A stretch of DNA of 64,000 nucleotides. Origin: Embleya scabrispora. Its GTDB lineage: Bacteria > Actinomycetota > Actinomycetes > Streptomycetales > Streptomycetaceae. The notes beneath the pieces are model-generated. The model saw only the letters and a program-made list of their open reading frames with translations, was not told the origin of the DNA and did not search any database. A program made the translations under genes and the position numbers. Position 1 is the first letter of the stretch; each line of letters begins with the position of its first letter. The DNA lies in assembly GCF_002024165.1 (NCBI RefSeq), contig NZ_MWQN01000001.1, positions 6,882,001 through 6,946,000 of the forward strand, read 5' to 3'. This document shows, one piece after another, positions 1 to 7,939 of the stretch.

Positions 1-1
1 G

Positions 2-514
2 ATCGTGCTGACCGCCGGCGTCGTCGTCGGCGCCACCGCCTGCGAGGCGGGCGTGGAGAAGAAGGACAAGACCGCGCCCGCCACCACCGCGCAGGGCACC
101 GGGACGCCGGCGCCGTCCTCGGCGAGCGAGCGGCCGAGCACTTCGACCACGGCGAGCACGCCGGTGGCGCCCAAGCCCGGCAAGACCGGCAAGGCCGACA
201 CCTCCACGCCGGCCGCGCCGATCACGCCCAAGGGGAACGACACGATCGTGATCTCCGGCAGCGGCGAGAAGCCGACCACCGATTGCACGGGCCGTGACGT
301 GCGGATCGAGGGCACCACGATCGCACTCACGCTCACCGGCTTCTGCAAGAGCCTGACCGTGGTGGGCGGCGAGGGCGACAGCATCGAGGTGGCCTGGTTC
401 GACAAGATCACCGTCTCCGGCACGAACCACCTGGTGATGTACGGCGTGAAGTCGGACGGCACCGTGCCGCAGATCAACGACAACGGGCTGAGCAACCGGA
501 TCACCAGCAGGTGA
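2..514 (+). CDS. DUF3060 lipoprotein, 5' end cut by window
   Basis: The frame is already open at the window edge, so the true start lies upstream. The visible N-terminus is hydrophobic (LTAGVVVGATAC) and ends in a Cys that could be a lipobox, although the charged start of the signal peptide is missing. A Pro/Thr/Ser-rich linker of about 65 residues follows. The C-terminal ~90 residues contain two Cys and the repeated GxxxxIxV-type strands typical of DUF3060, a small secreted beta-rich family of unknown function in actinobacteria. Probably a membrane-anchored surface lipoprotein. The family assignment is from recognised pattern, not from a search. Confidence 0.75.
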   Translation: MVLTAGVVVGATACEAGVEKKDKTAPATTAQGTGTPAPSSASERPSTSTTASTPVAPKPGKTGKADTSTPAAPITPKGNDTIVISGSGEKPTTDCTGRDVRIEGTTIALTLTGFCKSLTVVGGEGDSIEVAWFDKITVSGTNHLVMYGVKSDGTVPQINDNGLSNRITSR

Positions 515-519
515 GGGGA

Positions 520-554
520 GCGGGCGGCCGCGATGGTGGGGGGCGGCCGCCCGC
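520..554. terminator. Hairpin after the DUF3060 gene
   Basis: A perfect 12-bp stem (GCGGGCGGCCGC at 520-531, complement at 543-554) with an 11-nt loop begins 6 bp after the stop codon. It has no T-run, as is usual for intrinsic terminators in high-GC actinobacteria. Confidence 0.6.
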
Positions 555-985
555 CCGGGAAGGCGTTCGGCTCGACGTATTCGGCGTTCTCTCTTCGGAG
601 GGACGCCGTTTCGTCTTTTCCGGGGATTTCGCTTTCTGATTTCCTGGAGAAAAGACGAGGAAACGTTTCTCTCAGGAATTGATACAGGCGGTAGATGTTT
701 GTTCGTGCTCGATTATGATCGAGTGTGATCGTCGGGTCAAGGTCGTGAGCTGGTGTAATACCGCACAGTCAGAGATCGAACACATACAGCTACGCTGGAT
801 CCGGGCCGTCGGTGTCGGAACCGAACGGCTCTGCCCTGTGTACGTTCCGGATGGGTTCCGTTCACGGACGGTTCATTCCGTCGATTCCGCTCCCCTGCGG
901 TTTTCAATTCCGCCGCGGCGATATCCCGGCCGGAAAAAACGTCACCGCACGATGATCCACGCTCCACCGAAAGGAACGACCCGCG
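555..985. other. Gene-free interval with an inverted repeat
   Basis: No convincing gene lies here; the short open frames lack an RBS and the codon bias of the neighbours. The stretch is less GC-rich than its surroundings. It holds a 10-bp inverted repeat (TCGTCTTTTC at 611-620 with its complement at 649-658) and a small palindrome around 709-724 (CTCGAT / ATCGAG). The promoter and leader of the downstream deacetylase must lie in this interval. The repeat could be a second terminator or a leader structure; no function can be assigned. Confidence 0.4.
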
Positions 986-1714
986 ATGCGTAGCCTTCAC
1001 ACCGGTCACCCCCGAGTACGCCGTCGCCGCCTGGCGACCCTCACCGCGTTACTCGTGTGCGTGGCCACTGCCTGGATCGCCTCTCCGGCCGCCACGGCGG
1101 CCCCCGCCGCCGGGCCGGTGAGCCCGGCCCTGGTGACCACGACCGCCCACCCCGGCAACCAGGTGGCGCTCACCTTCGACGACGGGCCCAGTCCGCAATT
1201 CACCCCCCAACTGCTCCAAGTGCTGAGGAAGCACCAGGTCAAGGCGGTGTTCTGCCTGGTCGGCGAGCAGGTCGAATGGCAGCAGGCGCAGGTGCGCGCG
1301 ATCGTCGCCGACGGCCACACCCTGTGCAACCACACCTACCGCCACCGCGACCTCACCACGGTCCCCCCGGCCGAGATCGAGGCGGACATCAAGCAGACCA
1401 ACGCGCAGATCCGCGCCGCGGTGCCCGGTGTGGACATCCCGTACTTCCGTGCGCCGTACGGCAATTGGGGCCAGTCGCCGGCCGTGGCCGCGAACCTCGG
1501 CCTGCGTCCGCTGAGTTGGACCCTGATGCCCGGCGACTGGGAACTGCCCGGCGCCGACGTGCTGCTCCAGCGCCTGCGGGACGGCATCACCCCGACCGGG
1601 GTGGTCACCCTCCACGATGCGGGCGGTGACCGGCAGCAGACGGTGGACGCGGTGGACCGACTGATCCCCGAATTCAAGGCCAAGGGCTGGAACTTCGACC
1701 TGCCGGCGCGCTGA
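986..1714 (+). CDS. Secreted polysaccharide deacetylase (NodB domain)
   Basis: A 242-residue exported hydrolase. Residues 1-38 form an Arg-rich n-region plus an Ala-rich hydrophobic core ending near AAP, a Sec signal peptide. The rest is one NodB homology domain (carbohydrate esterase family 4) with its motifs in order: TFDDGP (motif 1, base and metal Asp), HTYRH (motif 2, metal His pair), RAPYG (motif 3), a DW element (motif 4) and TLHD (motif 5, catalytic His). CE4 enzymes remove N-acetyl groups from chitin oligomers, peptidoglycan or xylan; the substrate here is not decided by sequence. An AAGGA ribosome site precedes the ATG. The gene stands alone, convergent with the MFS gene. Confidence 0.9.
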   Translation: MRSLHTGHPRVRRRRLATLTALLVCVATAWIASPAATAAPAAGPVSPALVTTTAHPGNQVALTFDDGPSPQFTPQLLQVLRKHQVKAVFCLVGEQVEWQQAQVRAIVADGHTLCNHTYRHRDLTTVPPAEIEADIKQTNAQIRAAVPGVDIPYFRAPYGNWGQSPAVAANLGLRPLSWTLMPGDWELPGADVLLQRLRDGITPTGVVTLHDAGGDRQQTVDAVDRLIPEFKAKGWNFDLPAR

Positions 1715-1734
1715 TCGCCACCCTTGCGAAGGTC

Positions 1735-1778
1735 CGGTTCGGCGCCGAGCGTGAGCGGGCACGCTCGGCGCCGAACCG
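1735..1778. terminator. Bidirectional hairpin between convergent genes
   Basis: A perfect 19-bp stem (CGGTTCGGCGCCGAGCGTG at 1735-1753 and its complement at 1760-1778) with a 6-nt loop lies in the gap between the convergent deacetylase and MFS genes. It can serve both strands. Confidence 0.8.
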
Positions 1779-1801
1779 CCGCCGGCCGGCGGTCCCAAGG
1801 C

Positions 1802-3367
1802 TCAACGCGCGGCGCGCTCCGCCGTCGCCCGGATCCGCAGCGCCGTCGGGACGGCGATCAGCGCGAGCAGGGCGGTGAGGCCGAACGTGACGCCGAGGGC
1901 CGTGCCCAGGCCCGCGCCGTGCGCGTGGGCGACGGCGACCGCGCCGCCGCCGAGGCCGCTGAGCACGGCGATGGCGAACGTCTGGGACAACTGCAACGCC
2001 GCGCCGGTGCGACCCTGTTGGTCCGCCGGGGCCTGGGCGAGCACCGCGGCGGACGACGCGTTGTACGCCACGCCCATGCCGAACCCGCCGATCGCCCAGC
2101 CCAGTACGGCCACCAGCGGCGGGATCCGGTCCACCAGGACGGCGCTCGCCAACACCGCGATGCCCGCGCACAACACGAAGCTGCCCAGCACGGCGTGGGT
2201 CGGGCGCAGCCGGGCACCGTGCCGGTCGTCCCAGCGGGCCTGGAGGGCCGATCCGGCGACCCAGGTCAGCGCGCCCGCCGACAGCCCCAGGCCCGCCTCG
2301 ATGGTGCCCAGTCCGCGCAACTCGGTCAGCCCGAGCGGCAGGAAGGTGTCGGCGCCGAAGTAGGCCCCCGCCAGCAACCAGCGCATGGCGACGCCCGCCG
2401 GCAGCCCGCGTCCGGCACGGATGGTCCCCGGCGGGGTGAGCGCGCGATAGGCGAGCACGGCGACGACCGCGCCGAGTACCGCGAGCACGATCACCGGAAC
2501 CAACGCCGTGAACTCGAACGCCGCGATCATCACCCCGGTCCCGGCCGCGAGCACCAGGCTCAGGGCGAGATCGGGCAGCCGCCGCAATCCGCGCCCGCGC
2601 GCCGCGTCGCCGGCCGCATCCGCGCTCTCGGCCGGTTCGTTCCCGGATCCGCCCAACCCGCGCAGCGCCGGCAGGGTGAGCAGGGCGGCGAATACGACGG
2701 GAATCGGCAGCAGCAGGAACAGCGCGCGCCACGAGAGCCGATCGGCCAGCGCGCCGGCCACGACCGGGCCGACCAGCGCGGGCAGGGTCCAGGCGGAGGA
2801 GGTCAGCGCGACCATGCGGGCCTGGAGATGGTCGCCGTAGGCCAGGCCGATCACCAGATACGCCAGACCCATCACGGCGCCGACGCCCAAGCCCTGGACG
2901 AATCGACCGGCGACGAAGACCCACCAGGTGGGTGCGGCCCCGGCCAGTACGCAGCCTGCGGCGAGGAGCGCGAGGGCCACCGCGAGGGGGCGCCGGGGGC
3001 CGAGTCGGTCGCCCGCCCCGCCCGCGACGACCGCGCCGAGCACGCCGGCCAGCATCAAGGCGGACAGGCCCCAGCCGTAGGACTCCAGACCGTCGAGGCC
3101 GCGGGCGATGCGGGGCATGATCGCGACGACGCCCATCGCCTCGAAGGCCACCAGACCCACCGAGATCAGCAGACCCAGGGACAACGCGCGGTGGTCGCGG
3201 TCCCAGATCCCGGCCCGACCCGGGGACTCCGGGGGAGGAGCGGTCTTCACCGGGGGTTCGGGGGTGCGATCCGCGTCGATACCCGCCGGGTGCCGGCCCG
3301 TGTGGGGATGCGGTTCGAGTTCGCGTTGCCGTTCGGCTGCCAAGGTCGGCTCCCGGGTCGAGTCCAT
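1802..3367 (-). CDS. MFS multidrug-type exporter (DHA2-like)
   Basis: A 521-residue integral membrane protein. A hydrophilic N-terminal tail of about 60 residues precedes a full set of hydrophobic helices. The loop-2/3 signature of the major facilitator superfamily (GDRLGPRRP) and a following GRFVQGLGVGA stretch are visible. The length and the Asp/Arg placement resemble proton-driven drug exporters of the DHA2 group, often found beside TetR genes. It is divergent from the TetR gene starting at 3421, with a 20-bp palindrome between them, so efflux of the ligand sensed by that regulator is the likely role. The start is the ATG at 3367; the substrate is unknown. Confidence 0.85.
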   Translation of the reverse strand: MDSTREPTLAAERQRELEPHPHTGRHPAGIDADRTPEPPVKTAPPPESPGRAGIWDRDHRALSLGLLISVGLVAFEAMGVVAIMPRIARGLDGLESYGWGLSALMLAGVLGAVVAGGAGDRLGPRRPLAVALALLAAGCVLAGAAPTWWVFVAGRFVQGLGVGAVMGLAYLVIGLAYGDHLQARMVALTSSAWTLPALVGPVVAGALADRLSWRALFLLLPIPVVFAALLTLPALRGLGGSGNEPAESADAAGDAARGRGLRRLPDLALSLVLAAGTGVMIAAFEFTALVPVIVLAVLGAVVAVLAYRALTPPGTIRAGRGLPAGVAMRWLLAGAYFGADTFLPLGLTELRGLGTIEAGLGLSAGALTWVAGSALQARWDDRHGARLRPTHAVLGSFVLCAGIAVLASAVLVDRIPPLVAVLGWAIGGFGMGVAYNASSAAVLAQAPADQQGRTGAALQLSQTFAIAVLSGLGGGAVAVAHAHGAGLGTALGVTFGLTALLALIAVPTALRIRATAERAAR

Positions 3368-3371
3368 TTAT

Positions 3372-3391
3372 GTTCCGTTCCGGAACAGAAC
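3372..3391. promoter_or_regulatory. Palindromic operator between MFS and TetR genes
   Basis: GTTCCGTTCCGGAACAGAAC is an inverted repeat matching in 9 of 10 base pairs. It lies 5 bp before the MFS start codon and 17 bp before the TATACT element of the TetR gene, so a bound dimer could block both. This fits a TetR autoregulatory operator. Binding is inferred. Confidence 0.65.
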
Positions 3392-3407
3392 GATATTAGA
3401 CCCGATC

Positions 3408-3413
3408 TATACT
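3408..3413 (+). promoter_or_regulatory. -10 element for a probably leaderless TetR mRNA
   Basis: TATACT ends 7 bp before the ATG at 3421, which places the predicted transcription start at or next to the start codon. There is no Shine-Dalgarno sequence upstream of either candidate start. Together these suggest a leaderless transcript, which is common in actinobacteria, and favour 3421 over the GTG at 3415. Confidence 0.5.
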
Positions 3414-3420
3414 CGTGACC

Positions 3421-4062
3421 ATGGCCACCTTCGATGTGCGATCGATTCCGACCGGTCGCGGTCGCCCCCGCGACCACCGCATCGACGAGGCGGTCCTCGC
3501 GGCCACCATGCGATTGCTCGAGGAGGGCGGCTACGCCGACTTCACCCTCGAAGGTGTCGCCCTGCGGGCCGGCACCACCAAACCGGCGATCCGCCGCCGC
3601 TGGCCGTCCCGCCGGCACCTGGTGATCGACGCCCTGGTGACCGCGATGGGCGAGGCCCCCACACCCGACACGGGATGCACCCACTGTGATCTGATCGTCG
3701 GGATCGCCACCCTCACCACGGCATTCGCCGGACCGGGCACCCGGCGGGTGTGGCCCGCCCTCGTCGCGGACCTGGCCGCCGATCCGGCGCTGGCCGAGAC
3801 GTTCTTCGCCCGACTGTTCGATCCGCGCCGCGCCGCGACGGCGGCGGCACTGCGGCGGGGGATCGCGCGCGGCGACATCCGGCCGGACACGGACCTGGAC
3901 CTGCTCCTGGACCTGCTGGCCTCCACCACCTACTACCGGGCGCTGTTCGGCCACCTGCCGATCACCGACACACTGGCCGAGGACATCGTGATGATCGTGA
4001 TGTCCGGCGTGGCCACGGACACCTGGCGGGCGGAACACGAGCGTCCGCACACGCACGGCTGA
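3421..4062 (+). CDS. TetR-family transcriptional regulator
   Basis: A 213-residue protein whose N-terminal ~60 residues hold the TetR helix-turn-helix (GGYADFTLEGVALRAGTTKPAIRRRWPSR, written here as the region around residues 38-66). The remaining helical part is the ligand-binding and dimerisation domain with a TetR_C-like composition. It is divergent from the MFS exporter, and the 3372-3391 palindrome is its likely operator, so it probably represses the exporter and itself until a toxic ligand binds. A GTG six bases upstream (3415) is an alternative start. Confidence 0.85.
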   Translation: MATFDVRSIPTGRGRPRDHRIDEAVLAATMRLLEEGGYADFTLEGVALRAGTTKPAIRRRWPSRRHLVIDALVTAMGEAPTPDTGCTHCDLIVGIATLTTAFAGPGTRRVWPALVADLAADPALAETFFARLFDPRRAATAAALRRGIARGDIRPDTDLDLLLDLLASTTYYRALFGHLPITDTLAEDIVMIVMSGVATDTWRAEHERPHTHG

Positions 4063-4121
4063 ACGCCCGGGCGCGGCGGGCGGTGTGTGTATCGGATTGC
4101 GTGGTGGGCGACGAGCCGCCG

Positions 4122-5393
4122 CTACGCGGACTTCTCGTGCGGGGGTTGCCGCAGGACCACGATCGGCTCGGCGCCGTCGGTCACCGTGCGCTCGTTGATC
4201 ACGACCTTGGCCACGTCCGTGCGTCCGGGGATGTCGTACATGATCGGACGCAGGACCAGCTCCATGATCGCCCGCAGTCCCCGGGCGCCGGTGCCGCGCA
4301 CGATGGTCCGGTCCACGATGGCCTCCAACGCCGAGCGGCTGAACTCCAGTTCGACGTCGTCCATCAGGAACGACTTCCGATACTGCTTCACCAGCGCGTT
4401 GCTCGGCTCGGTGAGGGTGCGCAGCAACGCGCTCCGGTCCAGGCCGGTCACCCGCGCGACGATCGGCAGCCGGCCGACGAACTCGGGGATGAGGCCGAAC
4501 GCGATCAGGTCGGCCGGCATGACGCCGGCGAACACGTCGCCGTCGGGGACGGCGGACCGGATGGGCCCGGCGGGCGGTTCGGCGGCGAAGCCCATACCGC
4601 GTTTGCCCACCCGTTCGTCGATGATGCGCTCCAGGCCGGCGAACGCGCCCGCCACGACGAACAGTACGTTCGTCGTGTCGATGTGGATGAACTCCTGGTT
4701 GGGGTGCTTGCGTCCGCCCTGGGGCGGCACCGCGGCGACGGTGCCCTCCAGGATCTTCAGCAGCGCCTGCTGCACGCCCTCGCCCGAGACGTCGCGGGTG
4801 ATCGAGGTGTTCTCGCCCTTGCGGGCGATCTTGTCGATCTCGTCGATGTAGACGATGCCGGTCTCGGCGCGCGGAACGTCGTAGTCGGCCGCGCGCAGCA
4901 GTTTGAGCAGGATGTTCTCGACGTCTTCGCCGACGTAGCCGGCCTCGGTGAGGGTGGTCGCGTCGGCGATGGCGAACGGCACGTCCAGCATCTTCGCCAG
5001 GGTCTGGGCGAGGTAGGTCTTGCCACAACCGGTGGGCCCGAGCAGGAGGACGTTGGACTTGGCCACCTCGACCGCGCCCGCGCGGTGGTCGCCGGCCCGG
5101 ACCCGCTTGTAGTGGTTGTAGACGGCGACCGCCAACGTGCGCTTGGCGGCGTCCTGTCCGATCACGTAACGGCCGAGGAAACGGTGGATCTCGGCCGGGA
5201 CCGGCAGGTCGCCGTTTCGCGGCGGGTCGGGGTCCGGGACCGGCTCCTCGTCGATCAACTCGTTGCACAGGCCCACACATTCGTCGCAGATGTACAGGCC
5301 GGCGGGTCCGGCGACGAGTTTGCGCACCTGCTTTCGGGTCTTCGCGCAGAAGGAGCACTTCATCAAGAATTCACCGTCGCCGATGCGTGCCAT
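4122..5393 (-). CDS. clpX: ClpX-type AAA+ unfoldase (probably an accessory paralogue)
   Basis: A 423-residue ATP-dependent unfoldase that recognises substrates and feeds them to ClpP. The N-terminal zinc-binding domain keeps both Cys pairs (CSFC and CDEC, 18 residues apart). The AAA+ core has Walker A GPTGCGKT, Walker B IVYIDEID, the pore-loop GYVGED and the arginine-finger region IPEFVGR. The tripeptide that docks on ClpP appears as MGF instead of the usual IGF or LGF. The ATG at 5393 was chosen over the longer frame because [16 protein letters not shown] aligns with the canonical ClpX start. It is not next to trigger factor or a clpP operon, unlike the housekeeping gene, so this is probably a second copy. 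It is convergent with the upstream TetR gene. Confidence 0.85.
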   Translation of the reverse strand: MARIGDGEFLMKCSFCAKTRKQVRKLVAGPAGLYICDECVGLCNELIDEEPVPDPDPPRNGDLPVPAEIHRFLGRYVIGQDAAKRTLAVAVYNHYKRVRAGDHRAGAVEVAKSNVLLLGPTGCGKTYLAQTLAKMLDVPFAIADATTLTEAGYVGEDVENILLKLLRAADYDVPRAETGIVYIDEIDKIARKGENTSITRDVSGEGVQQALLKILEGTVAAVPPQGGRKHPNQEFIHIDTTNVLFVVAGAFAGLERIIDERVGKRGMGFAAEPPAGPIRSAVPDGDVFAGVMPADLIAFGLIPEFVGRLPIVARVTGLDRSALLRTLTEPSNALVKQYRKSFLMDDVELEFSRSALEAIVDRTIVRGTGARGLRAIMELVLRPIMYDIPGRTDVAKVVINERTVTDGAEPIVVLRQPPHEKSA

Positions 5394-5482
5394 GACCTCG
5401 GACCCGTCCCCTCCGGCGCGCGGCCGAATGTGCGCCGTGCCGGCGTTCGGACCCGGCCGGCGTACGTCAAGTGGTCGCAACA

Positions 5483-5497
5483 GATGGTCTCACCATC
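5483..5497. promoter_or_regulatory. Palindrome between clpX and a TetR gene
   Basis: GATGGT-CTC-ACCATC is a perfect 6-bp inverted repeat in the 176-bp divergent promoter region between clpX and the TetR gene at 5570. It may be an operator for that regulator. It is short, so confidence is modest. Confidence 0.35.
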
Positions 5498-5569
5498 CGG
5501 ATAGTACGATACTTTGACCGTCGGGGAACGGCGGAACGCTTGGGCGGGGGCGTCCGGACAGGGAGAGCG

Positions 5570-6676
5570 ATGGCCCGGCTGAGCAGGGCGCAGACGCAAC
5601 AGCGCACGCGGGCCCGGGTATTGGCCGCCGCTCGCGCCGAATTCGCCGAATTCGGCTTCCGCGCCGCCCGGATCGACGCCATCGCCGAACGCGCGGCCCT
5701 CACCCGCGGCGCCGTCTACTCCAACTTCCCCGGCAAACGTGCGCTCTACCTGGCAGTGTTGGCCGAACTCGCCGAACGTCCCGGCGAGTTCGCGTCGGCA
5801 TCGCCGGACACGACCATGCGCGAGGCGTTGGGCGCGCTCGCCCGGACCTGGGTGGCGCGGCTGCCGCACGCCGACACCGATCCGCACGACCTCGCCCGGC
5901 TCGGCTCGGACCTGATCCCCGAGGTGCTGGCCGACGAGCGCATGCGTCTGCCGTACTCCCAACTGATGAACCTGGACGCGCTGTTGGTGGCGCTCGCGCT
6001 GGAGGGCCTGGACCCGCCCGAGACGGTACCCGGGGCGCCGCCGGCCCGGCGGGTGCGATTGGCCGAGACGGTGCTCACCGCGCTGCACGGGGCGAGCCAA
6101 ATGGCCGCCGTGGCACCGGGGTTCGTCGAGCCGTTCGACATCGTCACGGCCTGCGAGCGGTTGGCCGGGCTGCGCCTCGGCGACTGGTGGTCGCCGCCGG
6201 CCGTGGTCGCGCCCGCGCATCGGGTGGACGAACGTTGGGCGCCGCCGCCGGCGTTCGACCTGGTTCGGGCCGCGCCCGCCGACCTGCTCGACGACGGTCT
6301 GGTGGCGATCCTGGGCCTGCACCGACTCGCCGCTGCCGAGCAGTCGGTACGCGCCACGCCGCCCGGCGCGGCGGTGACCGTCGTCATGGTCACCGGGGAC
6401 CCGCGGGAGTTGACCCCGCTGGCCCGGCTGATCCTCGCCGAGTTGTGCGACTGCCTGCGGCGGGCGTTCCCGCGCTCGGCCTGGCCGCGGCTGCGGGTGG
6501 TATGCGACGAGTCGGGCGCGGTCGCGGCGGCGGCCGGGGTGTCCGCGGTCAGCGACGCGACCGAGACGGCGATCCGCATCGGAGCCGGCCGGATCCTCGC
6601 CCGGGCCGAGGGCTCCGGCGCCTGCCACGCGGCGGCATCGGCGGTACCCGCGCCGACCCCGTCCGCCACGGGCTGA
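5570..6676 (+). CDS. TetR-family regulator with long C-terminal extension
   Basis: A 368-residue protein, far longer than the usual ~200. Residues 1-60 carry a clear TetR DNA-binding domain (RARVLAAARAEFAEFG followed by the helix-turn-helix ending in SNFPGKRAL). The middle part to about residue 200 resembles a TetR ligand domain. The last ~170 residues are Ala/Pro/Arg-rich with an alternating beta-alpha character (for example GAAVTVVMVTGDP) and match no family I can name. The ATG at 5570 was chosen because GGGAGAG precedes it. It is divergent from clpX, which may be its target. Confidence 0.8.
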   Translation: MARLSRAQTQQRTRARVLAAARAEFAEFGFRAARIDAIAERAALTRGAVYSNFPGKRALYLAVLAELAERPGEFASASPDTTMREALGALARTWVARLPHADTDPHDLARLGSDLIPEVLADERMRLPYSQLMNLDALLVALALEGLDPPETVPGAPPARRVRLAETVLTALHGASQMAAVAPGFVEPFDIVTACERLAGLRLGDWWSPPAVVAPAHRVDERWAPPPAFDLVRAAPADLLDDGLVAILGLHRLAAAEQSVRATPPGAAVTVVMVTGDPRELTPLARLILAELCDCLRRAFPRSAWPRLRVVCDESGAVAAAAGVSAVSDATETAIRIGAGRILARAEGSGACHAAASAVPAPTPSATG

Positions 6677-6719
6677 CCCCCGGCCCGGTCGCCCCGAACG
6701 ACCCGGCGCCGCCGGAGGG

Positions 6720-7739
6720 TCAGCGCGGGCCGTGCGTGTGCAGGTACAGCACCGCACCGTCGCCGAGGTCGCCGCGTGCGTTCATGTCGCGCAGGGCCGC
6801 CAACGCCTTGGCGGTGTAGACCGGTTCCAGCTCCGGGCCGCCGATGGTCCGACTGTCGCGGATGACGCGTTCGGCCTCCGGTGTCGGATGCCCGTATCCG
6901 GTGCCCAGCCAGTCGCGGGTCGTCGTCACGTCCTCGGGACGCGGACCCGCGACCCTGAAGTCGCCGGTCCGCTTGCGCAGCAGCCGCGCGGTCTTGTTCG
7001 CCATCCTGGCGATCCGCTCGGAATCCGCGCGCAGTTGGTCGTTCACCACGACTCCCGTCACGCGGGTGCGCAGGCCGGCCAGGCGCAGTCCGAGGGCGAG
7101 CCCGGCGGCCGTGCCCCCGCTGCCGACCGGGAGCACGACGTGCGACGGCTCGGGCAGTTCGCCCGCACCGACCTGCGCGGCGATCTCCAGGCCGCACTCG
7201 ACGTACCCGAGCATCCCGACCGGTGACGAGCCGCCGGGCGGCAGGACGTACGCGGGCCTGAACCGCCCGCCGACGAAGCGGCCGTGACGCAGGATCAGCC
7301 ACGGCGCCGACAGGCGGGTGCGGCCCTTGGTGCGGGTGCGGTGAATCGTCGCACCGCAGGCCTCGAGTTGCTCCGACCGCAGGCGCGCATGCTCGTCGAG
7401 CGGCTGGTCCGCCAGGGCGAGCGCGACGCCGAGCCCGTGCGCGCGGGCGAACCGCGCCGTCGCCAACCCGTGGTCGGTGCCGAGCGCCCCGAAGGTGAGG
7501 ACGGTCGGCGAGCGCCGCGCCAGTGCCTCGGCGATCACCCACTCCAGCTTGCGGACCTTGTTGCCGCCCCAGAGATCGCCGAACCCGCTCTCGTCCTTGA
7601 TCCACACCTCGGCCGCGCCGTCCGCGAGCCCGGTGAGCCGGCCGACGGGGGTGGGCCGCTCGCCGAGCGGGAGGTGGCGGAAGAACGGCGCATCGGGGTC
7701 GTGCGAGGGAAAACGCTCGTACAGCAGCGGGGTGTTCAC
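6720..7739 (-). CDS. PLP-dependent D-cysteine desulfhydrase / ACC deaminase-like enzyme
   Basis: A protein of about 339 residues of the tryptophan-synthase-beta (fold II) PLP superfamily. The GGNKVRKLE motif supplies the Schiff-base Lys and is diagnostic of the D-cysteine desulfhydrase / 1-aminocyclopropane-1-carboxylate deaminase group. GSGGTAAGL is the phosphate-binding loop. Such enzymes degrade D-cysteine to pyruvate, H2S and ammonia, or open ACC; the sequence alone does not separate them. The GTG at 7739 gives the N-terminus MNTPLLYERF expected for this group. An ATG at 7802 in the same frame is the alternative and would put the start within 20 bp of the iron box. Confidence 0.8.
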   Translation of the reverse strand: MNTPLLYERFPSHDPDAPFFRHLPLGERPTPVGRLTGLADGAAEVWIKDESGFGDLWGGNKVRKLEWVIAEALARRSPTVLTFGALGTDHGLATARFARAHGLGVALALADQPLDEHARLRSEQLEACGATIHRTRTKGRTRLSAPWLILRHGRFVGGRFRPAYVLPPGGSSPVGMLGYVECGLEIAAQVGAGELPEPSHVVLPVGSGGTAAGLALGLRLAGLRTRVTGVVVNDQLRADSERIARMANKTARLLRKRTGDFRVAGPRPEDVTTTRDWLGTGYGHPTPEAERVIRDSRTIGGPELEPVYTAKALAALRDMNARGDLGDGAVLYLHTHGPR

Positions 7740-7820
7740 GGTGTCCAGCCTACGGATCACCGGGCGCCGCGATCGGCGTGTGGATCTCGGGGAGGGGTGC
7801 ATAAAGGGGCAGTCCGGGGG

Positions 7821-7839
7821 TTAGCTTAGGCTGTCCTAA
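7821..7839. promoter_or_regulatory. Iron box (DmdR/IdeR-type operator)
   Basis: TTAGCTTAGGCTGTCCTAA matches the actinobacterial iron-repressor consensus TTAGGTTAGGCTAACCTAA at 16 of 19 positions. It lies about 100 bp before the siderophore-binding protein gene. Iron-loaded DmdR/IdeR should repress the uptake operon here. Confidence 0.85.
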
Positions 7840-7939
7840 CAAGCACGAGATCTTCGGGCTGTACGACACTGCTCTCGCTCGGTGATGCTGCGTAGTTCGT
7901 TCGTTACCGACTGTATGGTTGGCAAGAAAGAGGTCATCG

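Noticed and set aside
679-993. 104-codon open frame before the deacetylase gene
   Set aside because: No RBS, Cys/Arg-rich composition without a domain, overlaps the deacetylase start and lies in a promoter-like region.
1049-3418. Very long Arg/Gly/Pro-rich frames opposite the deacetylase and MFS genes
   Set aside because: They are antisense shadows caused by high third-position GC; no domain is present.
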